NCBI GenBank assembly: GCA_002423025.1
Contig: DIUN01000042.1
Coordinates: forward strand, 45,895-89,318
Length of the DNA stretch: 43,424 nucleotides
Direction of reading: 5' to 3'
Origin: Sphingomonadales bacterium UBA6157
GTDB lineage: Bacteria > Pseudomonadota > Alphaproteobacteria > Sphingomonadales > Sphingomonadaceae
Positions 1-7,186 of the stretch are shown one piece after another (the first letter of the stretch is position 1; each line of letters opens with the position of its first letter). Both the position numbers and the translations under genes were made by a program. Under the pieces are notes generated by a model that saw only the letters and a list, made by a program, of their open reading frames with translations, was not told the origin of the DNA and did not search any database.

Positions 1-27
1 GCCAGCCGCATCGAGGCGCTGCTCTGA
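1..27 (+). CDS. C-terminal tail of an upstream gene (partial)
   Basis: The first 27 bases read in frame as ASRIEALL followed by TGA. The stop lies about 110 bases before the likely start of the ABC-fold gene, so the visible end may belong to the preceding member of the same locus. An active ABC ATPase partner would fit, because the next gene has lost its own ATPase motifs. Eight residues are too few to identify a family, so both the gene and its function are inference. Confidence 0.3.
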   Translation, partial: ASRIEALL

Positions 28-137
28 GGCTGGCGCAGCGCTTGTGATAAAATATCCTGCTTTGGCCCCTTGTGGCGGCGCAACCGGCTCCCCACCATAG
101 GCTGCGGTCAATCCGGACCGAAACCATCGGGAATGCA

Positions 138-1847
138 ATGGCCGGTTCCTCCGCCCCTCTCATGACATTGAAGGACGTGTTCGGCTGGGTTCGCCCGATC
201 ATAGGGCCGGAGAAGAACTTCTTCTGGCTGGCCATCATCTATGGCCTTGGCATCAGCCTGCTGTCGCTGGCTACGCCGGTCTCGGTGCAGTTGCTCATCA
301 ATTCCATTGCCAACACGGCGCTGCCGGCGCCTTTGTTCACCCTGTCAGCGCTGCTGTTCCTGCTGCTGGCGCTGTCCGGCACGCTTGCGGTGTTCCGAGG
401 GCATATGATGGAGCTGTTCCGCCGTCGTTTCATGGCGCGGCTGGTGGCAGACATAACCGTGCGGGCCATCAACGCCGCCAACCCGGATTTTCAGGACACG
501 CGCCGTATCGACCTGTTCAACCGCTATTTCGAGCTGATCACGGTCCAGAAGGTCATCCCTTCGCTGCTCATCGGCGGCTTCAGCATCCTCCTGCAAGCCG
601 GCGTCGGCTTTGCTGTAACCTCATTCTATCATCCGTTTTTTCTCGCCTTCAACATCATCGTCATCTTCCTTGTCTGGGCAATCTGGCGCGTCTGGTCGCG
701 CGGCGCGATGATGACCTCGATCGAGATCAGCCATGAAAAATACAATGCCGCGCACTGGCTGGAGAGCGTTGGCGCCTCGGATGGCTTCTACAAGACCTCG
801 CGGCACCTGGATTATGCCATGGCGCGCTCGGATGAGGTCGCTGCGGCCTATGTCGCTGCCCACAAGCGGCACTATGGCTTCGCTCTACCGCAGAATATTG
901 CGTTGCTGCTGCTCTATGCGCTGGCCAGCGCCGGGCTGCTGGCGCTGGGTGGCTGGCTGGTTATCCAGCAGCAGCTCTCCATCGGCCAACTGGTGGCGGC
1001 CGAACTGATCCTTGCCGGCGTGTTCCTCGGCATCTCGCAGCTTGGCTCGTATCTTGATGACTTTTACGATCTCGTCGCCAGTGTCGAGGAGCTGTCGCTG
1101 CTGTATGCCATCCCGCAGGAGCCCGAGCCGGTCACACGCACGTTGCTCATGTCTCCCGGCGGTGCGCCGTTGAAGTTTTCCAACGTGCGCTTCCAGCATA
1201 ACACCGGGCCGGTGCGGCTGGACTTCGAGATTCCCTGCGGCGCCCAGCTGATGGCGCAGGGTGCGCCGGGGCTGGAGCGGCAGTTTTCCAATCTGCTCAA
1301 GCGCCAGACCAAACCTGAAAAGGGCTTCATCACCATCGGCGATGTCGATATCGCCAGCCTCGATATCCTGCTGCTCCGCACCGATGTGGTTGTGCTGGAC
1401 CGGCCGAACATCGTCGAGAGCCGCATCGATGAGTATCTGCGCCTTGCCAATCCGGATCGTGAGCCGGCCGCGATGATGGCAGCGCTGGAACTGGTGGGGC
1501 TGGAGGACCGGCTGGCGATGCTGCCCGATGGCGTGCAGACCCGCATGTCTTCCACGGGCTATCCGCTCTCGCTGGCCAAGACCATGCAGGTCAAGCTCGC
1601 CGCCGCCATCCTCTCGCAGCCGCGCATCCTGGTGCTGTCACCGCTGTTCGATGTCGTCGCGGTCAGCCGGCTGCAGGCGGCGTTCGCGCATTTCGCGGCT
1701 GCCGGCACCACGGTCATCTATTTCAGCAACCGCCCGGAGGCGATAAGCCTTGGCCAGTATCTCTGGCTTGGGCGGGAGAGCCAGCAGATCGTCGATGATC
1801 GCGCCGTCTTCGATGCGCTCCGCAACGCAGGCAGGAAGCCCGAATAA
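138..1847 (+). CDS. ABC-exporter-fold protein with degenerate, probably inactive ATPase domain
   Basis: The protein (569 aa from the ATG at 138; a GTG at 72 would add 22 residues) has an ABC exporter layout. An N-terminal half of about six membrane helices (roughly residues 25-310) precedes a nucleotide-binding-like domain (roughly 340-560). Every catalytic motif of that domain is altered. At the Walker A position GAPGLERQ (375-382) the Lys is Arg and the Ser/Thr is Gln. The signature is LSLAK (477-481) rather than LSGGQ. Walker B ends in Ser-Pro (501-502) instead of Asp-Glu. The H-loop His is Asn. It may act as the non-hydrolysing half of a heterodimer or as a scaffold for export. Its stop codon overlaps the start of the HlyD-type gene by one base, so the two are translationally coupled. 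Frame and length are intact, so this is not a decaying pseudogene. The substrate is unknown. Confidence 0.82.
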   Translation: MAGSSAPLMTLKDVFGWVRPIIGPEKNFFWLAIIYGLGISLLSLATPVSVQLLINSIANTALPAPLFTLSALLFLLLALSGTLAVFRGHMMELFRRRFMARLVADITVRAINAANPDFQDTRRIDLFNRYFELITVQKVIPSLLIGGFSILLQAGVGFAVTSFYHPFFLAFNIIVIFLVWAIWRVWSRGAMMTSIEISHEKYNAAHWLESVGASDGFYKTSRHLDYAMARSDEVAAAYVAAHKRHYGFALPQNIALLLLYALASAGLLALGGWLVIQQQLSIGQLVAAELILAGVFLGISQLGSYLDDFYDLVASVEELSLLYAIPQEPEPVTRTLLMSPGGAPLKFSNVRFQHNTGPVRLDFEIPCGAQLMAQGAPGLERQFSNLLKRQTKPEKGFITIGDVDIASLDILLLRTDVVVLDRPNIVESRIDEYLRLANPDREPAAMMAALELVGLEDRLAMLPDGVQTRMSSTGYPLSLAKTMQVKLAAAILSQPRILVLSPLFDVVAVSRLQAAFAHFAAAGTTVIYFSNRPEAISLGQYLWLGRESQQIVDDRAVFDALRNAGRKPE

Positions 1848-2941
1848 TGGCCAAGCCCGCAAACGCCCCCGGCTCGTTCACCGCCCGCACCGATGATGCG
1901 GCGGTGTTCCCCACGCTGGCCGCCATCCGGCCGCCGCGTGTGCTGCGCGCCGCCGCCTGGATGGTCGGGTTGGGCATCCTGTTCATCATCCTGTTCGCGG
2001 CCCTGGTGCCTTGGGTCCAGACCGCCGCCGGTACTGGCAGCGTCATCGCGCTGGATCCGCGGGACAGGCAGCAGAACATCACCGCCATGGTGCCGGGCCG
2101 GCTGGAGCGCTGGTATGTCACCGATGGCAGCCGCGTGGAGGCCGGGGATCCGATCGCGCGGGTCGTGGATATCGATCCGCAATATCTGGATCGCCTGGCC
2201 GCCGAGCGCGCCCAGAAGGTGGCGGAGGTGGATGCCGCCCGCCAGTCTGCCCGTGTGGCGCAGATCGATGTGCGGCGCACCGAGGCGCTGTTCCGCGAGG
2301 GACTGGCAGCACGGCGGGATTATGAGTTCGCCCAGATCAAAGTTGCCGATTACCAGGGCAAGATTGCCCAGGGCGAGGCCGATCTCAACCGGATCGACGT
2401 CAATATCCGTCGCCAGTCTGCACAGCTCATCACCGCGCCGCGGGCCGGCCGCATCATGCGGGTGGAGCCGATCGACAATGCCACGATGATCAAGGCGGGC
2501 GACCCGCTGGCCAGTTTCGTGCCCGAGGCGACAGAGCAGGTCGTGGAACTGTATGTCGATGGCCGTGATGTGCCGCTCATCTACCCCGGCCGGCGCGTGC
2601 GGCTGGAATTTGAAGGCTGGCCGGCCATTCAGTTCAGCGGCTGGCCCTCGGTGGCGCAGGGGCTGTTCGATGGTGAGGTGACGGCGATCGATGTTTCCGC
2701 CTCCTCCAACGGCCTGTTCCGCGTGCTGGTGAGCGAGGCGGCAGACCGGGCGCCCTGGCCGCGCGAGCCGCAGGTGCGGCTGGGCGCCAAGGTCCGTGGC
2801 TGGGTGCTGATGGATACGGTGAAAGTGTGGTTCGAGCTGTGGCGGCTGCTCAATGATTTTCCGCTGCAGTTTACCCGGCCGGGGGCTGACCCGGCTGCCA
2901 CAGGTGCCCCCCCCGCCGAGGCGAAGAGCAATGCGAAGTAA
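1847..2941 (+). CDS. HlyD-family periplasmic adaptor (membrane fusion protein)
   Basis: This 364-aa protein has a short cytoplasmic N-terminus, one membrane helix near residues 35-58, a lipoyl-like half (about 70-100), a helical hairpin (about 110-190), the second lipoyl half with the motif TAPRAGRI (about 196-203), and a beta-barrel domain. That order is typical of adaptors linking an inner-membrane exporter to a TolC channel. The start codon overlaps the stop of the ABC-fold gene (TAATG), and the gene end overlaps the start of the TolC-type gene, so the three form one transcription unit. The unusually short hairpin suggests direct docking on its partner channel. The substrate cannot be read from the sequence. 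Confidence 0.88.
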   Translation: MAKPANAPGSFTARTDDAAVFPTLAAIRPPRVLRAAAWMVGLGILFIILFAALVPWVQTAAGTGSVIALDPRDRQQNITAMVPGRLERWYVTDGSRVEAGDPIARVVDIDPQYLDRLAAERAQKVAEVDAARQSARVAQIDVRRTEALFREGLAARRDYEFAQIKVADYQGKIAQGEADLNRIDVNIRRQSAQLITAPRAGRIMRVEPIDNATMIKAGDPLASFVPEATEQVVELYVDGRDVPLIYPGRRVRLEFEGWPAIQFSGWPSVAQGLFDGEVTAIDVSASSNGLFRVLVSEAADRAPWPREPQVRLGAKVRGWVLMDTVKVWFELWRLLNDFPLQFTRPGADPAATGAPPAEAKSNAK

Positions 2942-4373
2942 GCGCGTATTGGCGCTGCTGCTTGCTGCCCTTTGTGTCGCATCCCCGGCGGTGCAGGCGC
3001 AGACGCCCGCAAACACCGCAAGGGCTGGCCCGCTTGCACTTCAGGATGTCCTCGCCTCGGCGCGGGACCACGCCCCGCAGGTGCTTGAAGCGCTGGCCCG
3101 GGTGCGTGGTGCGCAAGGCGCGCTGCTCAGCCGGGAAGGCGCGTTCGACACCGTATTCAGCGCCGATGCCGAAACCCGGCTCACCGGCTTTTACGGCGGC
3201 ACCGTCGCTGCAGCCAGCGTCAGCCGGCCGTTGCCCGAGAATGGCGGCTATGCCTATGGGGGCTATCGTGTCTCGCGCGGCAGCTTCCCGAGCTATGAGG
3301 GCGAGAAGTTCACCAACCAGGCTGGGGAGCTCAAGGCTGGCGCGGTCTTCGCGTTGATGCGGGACCGTGCCATCGATGATCGCCGCTTCGCCCGCAGCCT
3401 CGCCGAGGCCGATGTGGCGATTGCCGATGCGGACCGGCTGATGATCGCCATCGGTGTGCAGCGCCGCGCGCTCGATGCCTATAATGCTTGGGTTGCAGCC
3501 GGGCTGCGGCTGGCGATCTACAAGGACCTGCTGGCGCTGGCCGAGGCGCGGCAGGCCGGCTTCAAGCGTCAGGTGGCTGAAGGCGGCCGCGCCCGGATCA
3601 TCCTGACGGAAAATGAGCAAAATATCCTGCGCCGGCAGACCTTGGTGGTGCAGACGGAGCAGCAACTCGGCCAGGCTGCCGCTGCGCTCTCGCTGTTCTG
3701 GCGTGATGCCGCCGGCAACCCGGTCATACCCGTCCTGGCGCAGCTGCCCGGCACGCTGCCGCCTCTGGTGCGGGCTGCCGCGCTGGCCGGAGCCGCTGAT
3801 CCGCGCGATGTCATAGCCAGCCGGCCGGACTTGCGGACTATCGATATCCGGCTCCGTCAAGCCAGCCAGCGGCTGGAGCTTGACCGCAACGCCTTGCTGC
3901 CCAAGCTTGACCTCAAGGTGGAGGCCAGCCGTGATTTTGGCGCCATCGGGGCCGGCGGCATCTCGCGATCCGGCACCGAGAGCAAGGTCGGCCTCACCTT
4001 CTCCGTGCCGTTCGAGCAGCGCGCTGCGCGAGGCCGGCTGGCGCAGACCAACGCCGAGATCGATGCCGTCAAGCAGCGCCGCCGCTTTCTTGAAGATCAG
4101 ATTGTCGCCGAGATCGAGGCGCTTTCGGTCGCCGTTTTCGCCACTGGCCGGCTGCGCAGCATCGCTGCGGATGAGCAGGACCGTGCCGCCACCATGGCCG
4201 GCGCGGAGCGCCGGCGCTTTGAGGCCGGAGCCAGCGATTTCTTCCTCGTCAACCTCCGTGAGGAGGCCGCAGCCGATGCCAAGGTCCGCGCGCTCGACGC
4301 CGCCATTCGCAATATCGCCGCCAATGCCGAACTGGCCGCCGTAACGGCTGATCTGGACGCTTTGGGCCTCTAG
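2931..4373 (+). CDS. TolC-family outer-membrane efflux channel
   Basis: I chose the ATG at 2931 because it gives a clean signal peptide (MRSKRVLALLLAALC, cleavage near AQA). It overlaps the HlyD gene by 11 bases. The mature part (about 455 aa) is rich in long amphipathic helices with Ala, Arg and Glu. It shows the two-fold repeat of outer-membrane efflux proteins, for example the ASRPDLRTIDIRLRQA segment in the middle and a similar helix pair near the C-terminus. It should form the outer-membrane exit duct for the ABC/HlyD pair. In-frame extension upstream to 2853 is possible but would destroy the signal peptide. Confidence 0.88.
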   Translation: MRSKRVLALLLAALCVASPAVQAQTPANTARAGPLALQDVLASARDHAPQVLEALARVRGAQGALLSREGAFDTVFSADAETRLTGFYGGTVAAASVSRPLPENGGYAYGGYRVSRGSFPSYEGEKFTNQAGELKAGAVFALMRDRAIDDRRFARSLAEADVAIADADRLMIAIGVQRRALDAYNAWVAAGLRLAIYKDLLALAEARQAGFKRQVAEGGRARIILTENEQNILRRQTLVVQTEQQLGQAAAALSLFWRDAAGNPVIPVLAQLPGTLPPLVRAAALAGAADPRDVIASRPDLRTIDIRLRQASQRLELDRNALLPKLDLKVEASRDFGAIGAGGISRSGTESKVGLTFSVPFEQRAARGRLAQTNAEIDAVKQRRRFLEDQIVAEIEALSVAVFATGRLRSIAADEQDRAATMAGAERRRFEAGASDFFLVNLREEAAADAKVRALDAAIRNIAANAELAAVTADLDALGL

Positions 4374-4437
4374 CTGCGCGGTCAGGCCGCAAGCCGGGGC
4401 CTTTCCTTTGCTCTTTTGCCCGTCCATGTTGCCGGGC

Positions 4438-5331
4438 ATGCCAATATCCCAGCTTCCCCGACGCGCCATGCTTGGCGCCACAGCCATTCTTGGGCTCACG
4501 GCTCTCTCTGCCTGCACGCGGCTTGATGCGCTCAATGGTCTCAACGCCATCACGCCGGGCGATGGGGAGACCCTTCAACTGGCTGCAGACATTCCCTTCG
4601 GCCCGCACAGCCGCCAGATGCTGGATATCTATGGCCCGGCCAAGCCTGCGAGTGCGGCATTGCCGGTCATCGTCTTCTTTTATGGTGGCAGCTGGAACAG
4701 CGGGCGCCGGCAGGACTATGGTTTTGCAGCAAGGGCGCTTGCAGCTCGCGGTTTCATCGTGGTGGTGCCGGACTATCGTCTTGCCCCGGCCTTTGCCTAC
4801 CCATCCTTTGTCGAGGATGGTGCTGCTGCCGTGGCCTGGACAGCAGCCAACATCGGCAAGCACGGGGGGGATGCCCGGCGCATTGGCGCAAGCGGGCACA
4901 GTGCCGGCGCGTACATCGCCGTGCTGCTGGCGCTGGAGACAGCCTGGCTCGCCAAGGCGGGCGCGCCGGGCGCCATCAAGGCCGGCGTCGGCCTAGCCGG
5001 CCCCTATGATTTCCTGCCCTTCGAGCCGAACGGCGCGGCCGACATCGCCTTTGGCCAATGGCGGGACCTGAAGGCCACCCAGCCGATCACCCATGTCCGC
5101 GCCGATGCCCCGCCGCTGTTGCTGCTGGCCGGGGATGATGACGACGTGGTGTTTGCCCATAATGGCAAGAACCTCGCCGCCGCGCTGACGGCGAGGGGCG
5201 CGCCGGTGACGCTGAAGTCCTACCCCGGCATCGGCCACATCGGCATCCTGCTGGCACTCTCCAAGCCGTTCCGTGGTAAGGCTTCGGCACTCACAGACAC
5301 TGCGGACTTCTTCGCGCGCCATCTGGGATAG
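4438..5331 (+). CDS. Alpha/beta-hydrolase esterase, predicted lipoprotein
   Basis: From the ATG at 4438 the product is 297 aa. It begins with an Arg-Arg hydrophobic leader and a lipobox LSAC (Cys 26), which suggests an outer-membrane or periplasmic lipoprotein. The hydrolase domain resembles the hormone-sensitive-lipase/BD-FAE group. An oxyanion motif FYGGSW replaces HGGSW, the nucleophile motif is GHSAGA (Ser near 155), an acid lies near GDDDD and the His is in GIGHIG. In-frame ATG 4426 and TTG 4408 are alternative starts, and none has a convincing ribosome-binding site. It follows the TolC gene by 64 bases on the same strand and may or may not share its transcript. The substrate is probably a small ester, which is inference. 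Confidence 0.8.
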   Translation: MPISQLPRRAMLGATAILGLTALSACTRLDALNGLNAITPGDGETLQLAADIPFGPHSRQMLDIYGPAKPASAALPVIVFFYGGSWNSGRRQDYGFAARALAARGFIVVVPDYRLAPAFAYPSFVEDGAAAVAWTAANIGKHGGDARRIGASGHSAGAYIAVLLALETAWLAKAGAPGAIKAGVGLAGPYDFLPFEPNGAADIAFGQWRDLKATQPITHVRADAPPLLLLAGDDDDVVFAHNGKNLAAALTARGAPVTLKSYPGIGHIGILLALSKPFRGKASALTDTADFFARHLG

Positions 5332-5345
5332 ATCAGAGCCCTTGT

Positions 5346-5374
5346 CGGTCATCCCGGCGAATGCCGGGACCCAG
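5346..5374. repeat. Dispersed palindromic (REP-like) element
   Basis: The sequence begins GGTCATCCCGGCGAATG and continues to GGGACCCAG. It holds a perfect six-base stem (CCCGGC/GCCGGG) around GAAT. This form is recognised from memory as a common intergenic repeat of alphaproteobacteria. It sits between two convergent genes, where it could act as a bidirectional terminator or mRNA-stabilising hairpin. I saw only one copy in the window. Confidence 0.6.
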
Positions 5375-5382
5375 TTTCAACT

Positions 5383-6180
5383 TCAAGCGTCTCCGCTGCT
5401 GCAAAACCTCGCGACCATTTGCGCCCACTCCTCGGGCTGCTCATCCACAATGTCATGGGTGCCACCCTCGAGCGCTGCAAGCGCCCAATCCGGCCGCAGC
5501 GCTGCCGCCCGCACCGAGGCAGCGTAAAGGTCCTCGCCGGTGTTGGTCAGCACCATCGTCGGCACGCTTATCCGCGCCAGATCCGGCGCGATGTCATAGG
5601 CGAAGGCCGCCTCGAAGCCCCAGAAATAACGCTCGGGGTTGGCCAGCATCGTCACCACATGCTTGTGCATCGCCCTGATGTCGCTCCAGCCTGGCGAACT
5701 GCGCAGCCGCTGCTCCCAGGCAGCGATCAGGTGGCTGCCATCGGCGCGAGGTTCCAGCGGATCGAAGCGGAAGGTGGCGAAATGCGCCCGCTCCTCGGTG
5801 CTGAGCAGCGGCACGCCGTTGAGGATGAGCTGCCCTAGGCGTTCCGGCCAGCGCGCCGCAAAGGCCGCGGCGATCGCGGCGCCTGTGTGATGGCCGAGCA
5901 GATGCACGCTCTCCAGCTCCAGCGCATCGAGCACCGGCAGCAGCGCCTCGGCATGCTCGATGATGCTGGCTGGGGCCGGCGGTGCGTCAGAGCCGCCAAA
6001 GCCCGGCGTATCGAGCGCGATGGCGCGCAGCCCGGCAGCAGCAAGGTGAGGCAGAGCCGGCTCGAACATGCTGGCAGCGAGTGGGGACTGGTGGAGCAGC
6101 AGCAGCGCCGGGCCGCTGCCGGCCTCGATGCCGTGCACCTGGCCCCAGCGGCCATCCAGGTAAAAGCGCCGCGACACCAT
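5383..6180 (-). CDS. Alpha/beta-hydrolase-fold protein with His at the nucleophile position
   Basis: This 265-aa cytosolic protein has the alpha/beta-hydrolase core: an LLLLHQSP oxyanion strand (about 26-33), DTPGFGGSD (57-65) and a late His in GGTHDI. The nucleophile elbow reads GHHTG (96-100), so the usual Ser, Asp or Cys is His 98. I recall the same elbow in other annotated relatives, so it is probably not a sequencing error. An acid follows near GEDLY. The activity may therefore be non-hydrolytic or use another mechanism. A GGAGG site precedes the ATG. The gene follows the next hydrolase by only 15 bases and is likely co-transcribed with it. Confidence 0.8.
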   Translation of the reverse strand: MVSRRFYLDGRWGQVHGIEAGSGPALLLLHQSPLAASMFEPALPHLAAAGLRAIALDTPGFGGSDAPPAPASIIEHAEALLPVLDALELESVHLLGHHTGAAIAAAFAARWPERLGQLILNGVPLLSTEERAHFATFRFDPLEPRADGSHLIAAWEQRLRSSPGWSDIRAMHKHVVTMLANPERYFWGFEAAFAYDIAPDLARISVPTMVLTNTGEDLYAASVRAAALRPDWALAALEGGTHDIVDEQPEEWAQMVARFCSSGDA

Positions 6181-6195
6181 TGCCTCCAGAGGGCC

Positions 6196-7110
6196 TCAGC
6201 CCGAGTTGCGCACTTCCACCCAACTGGGGCCAGGGTAGGCGAGGCTGGCCAGCCCCTGCCCGGTGCGGACACGCTGCAGGAACGCAATGCTCAGCGCCAC
6301 GGCCATCTCGAATTCGGCAGTCTTCGGCGGCTGGGTGCGCTCGGGGCGGCAGATGATATTGCCGAAGTAATGATCGACGCCGTCGCCAACAAACAGCACC
6401 GAAGGAGCCGGCGTCGTGTCATGGCTCATCCGGTGCACCTGCCACTCCGGCGCCATGAGCGGCAGCACGTCTGCGGTGCCGGTCTGCACCAGCATTGGCA
6501 GGGAGAGTGTTTTCCAGCTTTCAGCGGTGATGCCGGGCGGGAAGGGGCCAGGCGGCGAGTAGGTCAGGATCGCGGCAATGCCGGCATCTGCGGGAGCGGG
6601 CGCCAGCGGCGGCGCGAACGCACCGGCCATGATCTGGGCAATCCAGCCACCATAGCTGTGGCCGGCGGCGATCGCCGGGCCAGGGCCGAACTCAGGGCCA
6701 AGCTCGCCTCGGCGGGCAAGCAGGGCGCGCATATCGGCGAGACGCATCGGGATGCCATCCTCGCGGGGAATTTTGCCGCCGCCAGGATGGTCCGGGGAAT
6801 CGGCGTGCAGCGGCGCTGCCACGCTGTAGCCGGCAGCAGCCAATGGTACGCAGAGCCGGTCGTATTTGTCTGGCCGGCTGTTGGCGCCGTGTGAAAACAT
6901 GATGAGCGGGCGCGGCTGGCCCGGTGCGCCCGTGTAGAGCCGCAGCGGCACGACACGGCCATCAGCCAGCGTCAGGCTGGAATCCCGAATAGTCACGTCA
7001 GGTGTCGGAATAGTCGTCATCTGCGCTTGGGCGGCTGCTGGTGCGGCCAAGGCAAACCCGGCAAGGCCAAGCAAGGCGAGCGTCTCGCGCCGGTCAAAAG
7101 CCTCGCTCAT
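6196..7110 (-). CDS. Secreted alpha/beta hydrolase (dienelactone-hydrolase-like)
   Basis: The 304-aa product begins with a twin-arginine-like leader (DRRETLALLG) ending in AAPAAAQAQ, so a periplasmic location is likely. The body shows FSHGANS (oxyanion region, about 72-78), the nucleophile motif GHSYGG (Ser 152), a central TGTAD acid loop and a His in DGVDHYF. This resembles chlorophyllase/dienelactone-hydrolase-type enzymes. It lies between a TonB receptor upstream and a second hydrolase-fold gene downstream on the same strand. It could process a compound imported by the receptor, although the substrate is not visible. Confidence 0.8.
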   Translation of the reverse strand: MSEAFDRRETLALLGLAGFALAAPAAAQAQMTTIPTPDVTIRDSSLTLADGRVVPLRLYTGAPGQPRPLIMFSHGANSRPDKYDRLCVPLAAAGYSVAAPLHADSPDHPGGGKIPREDGIPMRLADMRALLARRGELGPEFGPGPAIAAGHSYGGWIAQIMAGAFAPPLAPAPADAGIAAILTYSPPGPFPPGITAESWKTLSLPMLVQTGTADVLPLMAPEWQVHRMSHDTTPAPSVLFVGDGVDHYFGNIICRPERTQPPKTAEFEMAVALSIAFLQRVRTGQGLASLAYPGPSWVEVRNSG

Positions 7111-7131
7111 AGCAGATCAGTCCCCATGGCT

Positions 7132-7175
7132 GCCGCCGCCCCCAATGCGGAACATTCCGAATTGGGGGCGGCGGC
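7132..7175. other. Long intercistronic hairpin between TonB receptor and hydrolase
   Basis: A perfect 15-base inverted repeat (GCCGCCGCCCCCAAT at 7132-7146 and its complement at 7161-7175) encloses a 14-base loop. The loop itself pairs in part (CGGAA/TTCCG). It begins 11 bases after the receptor stop on the minus strand and has no T-tract. A partial transcription barrier or a stabiliser of the receptor mRNA 3' end is more likely than a simple rho-independent terminator. Confidence 0.6.
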
Positions 7176-7186
7176 GTTGCTCATGC

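Noticed and set aside
138..1847. ABC-fold gene as a decaying pseudogene
   Set aside because: The frame is complete, codon use matches its neighbours, membrane helices are intact, and it is tightly coupled to HlyD. Selective loss of motifs is more likely than decay.
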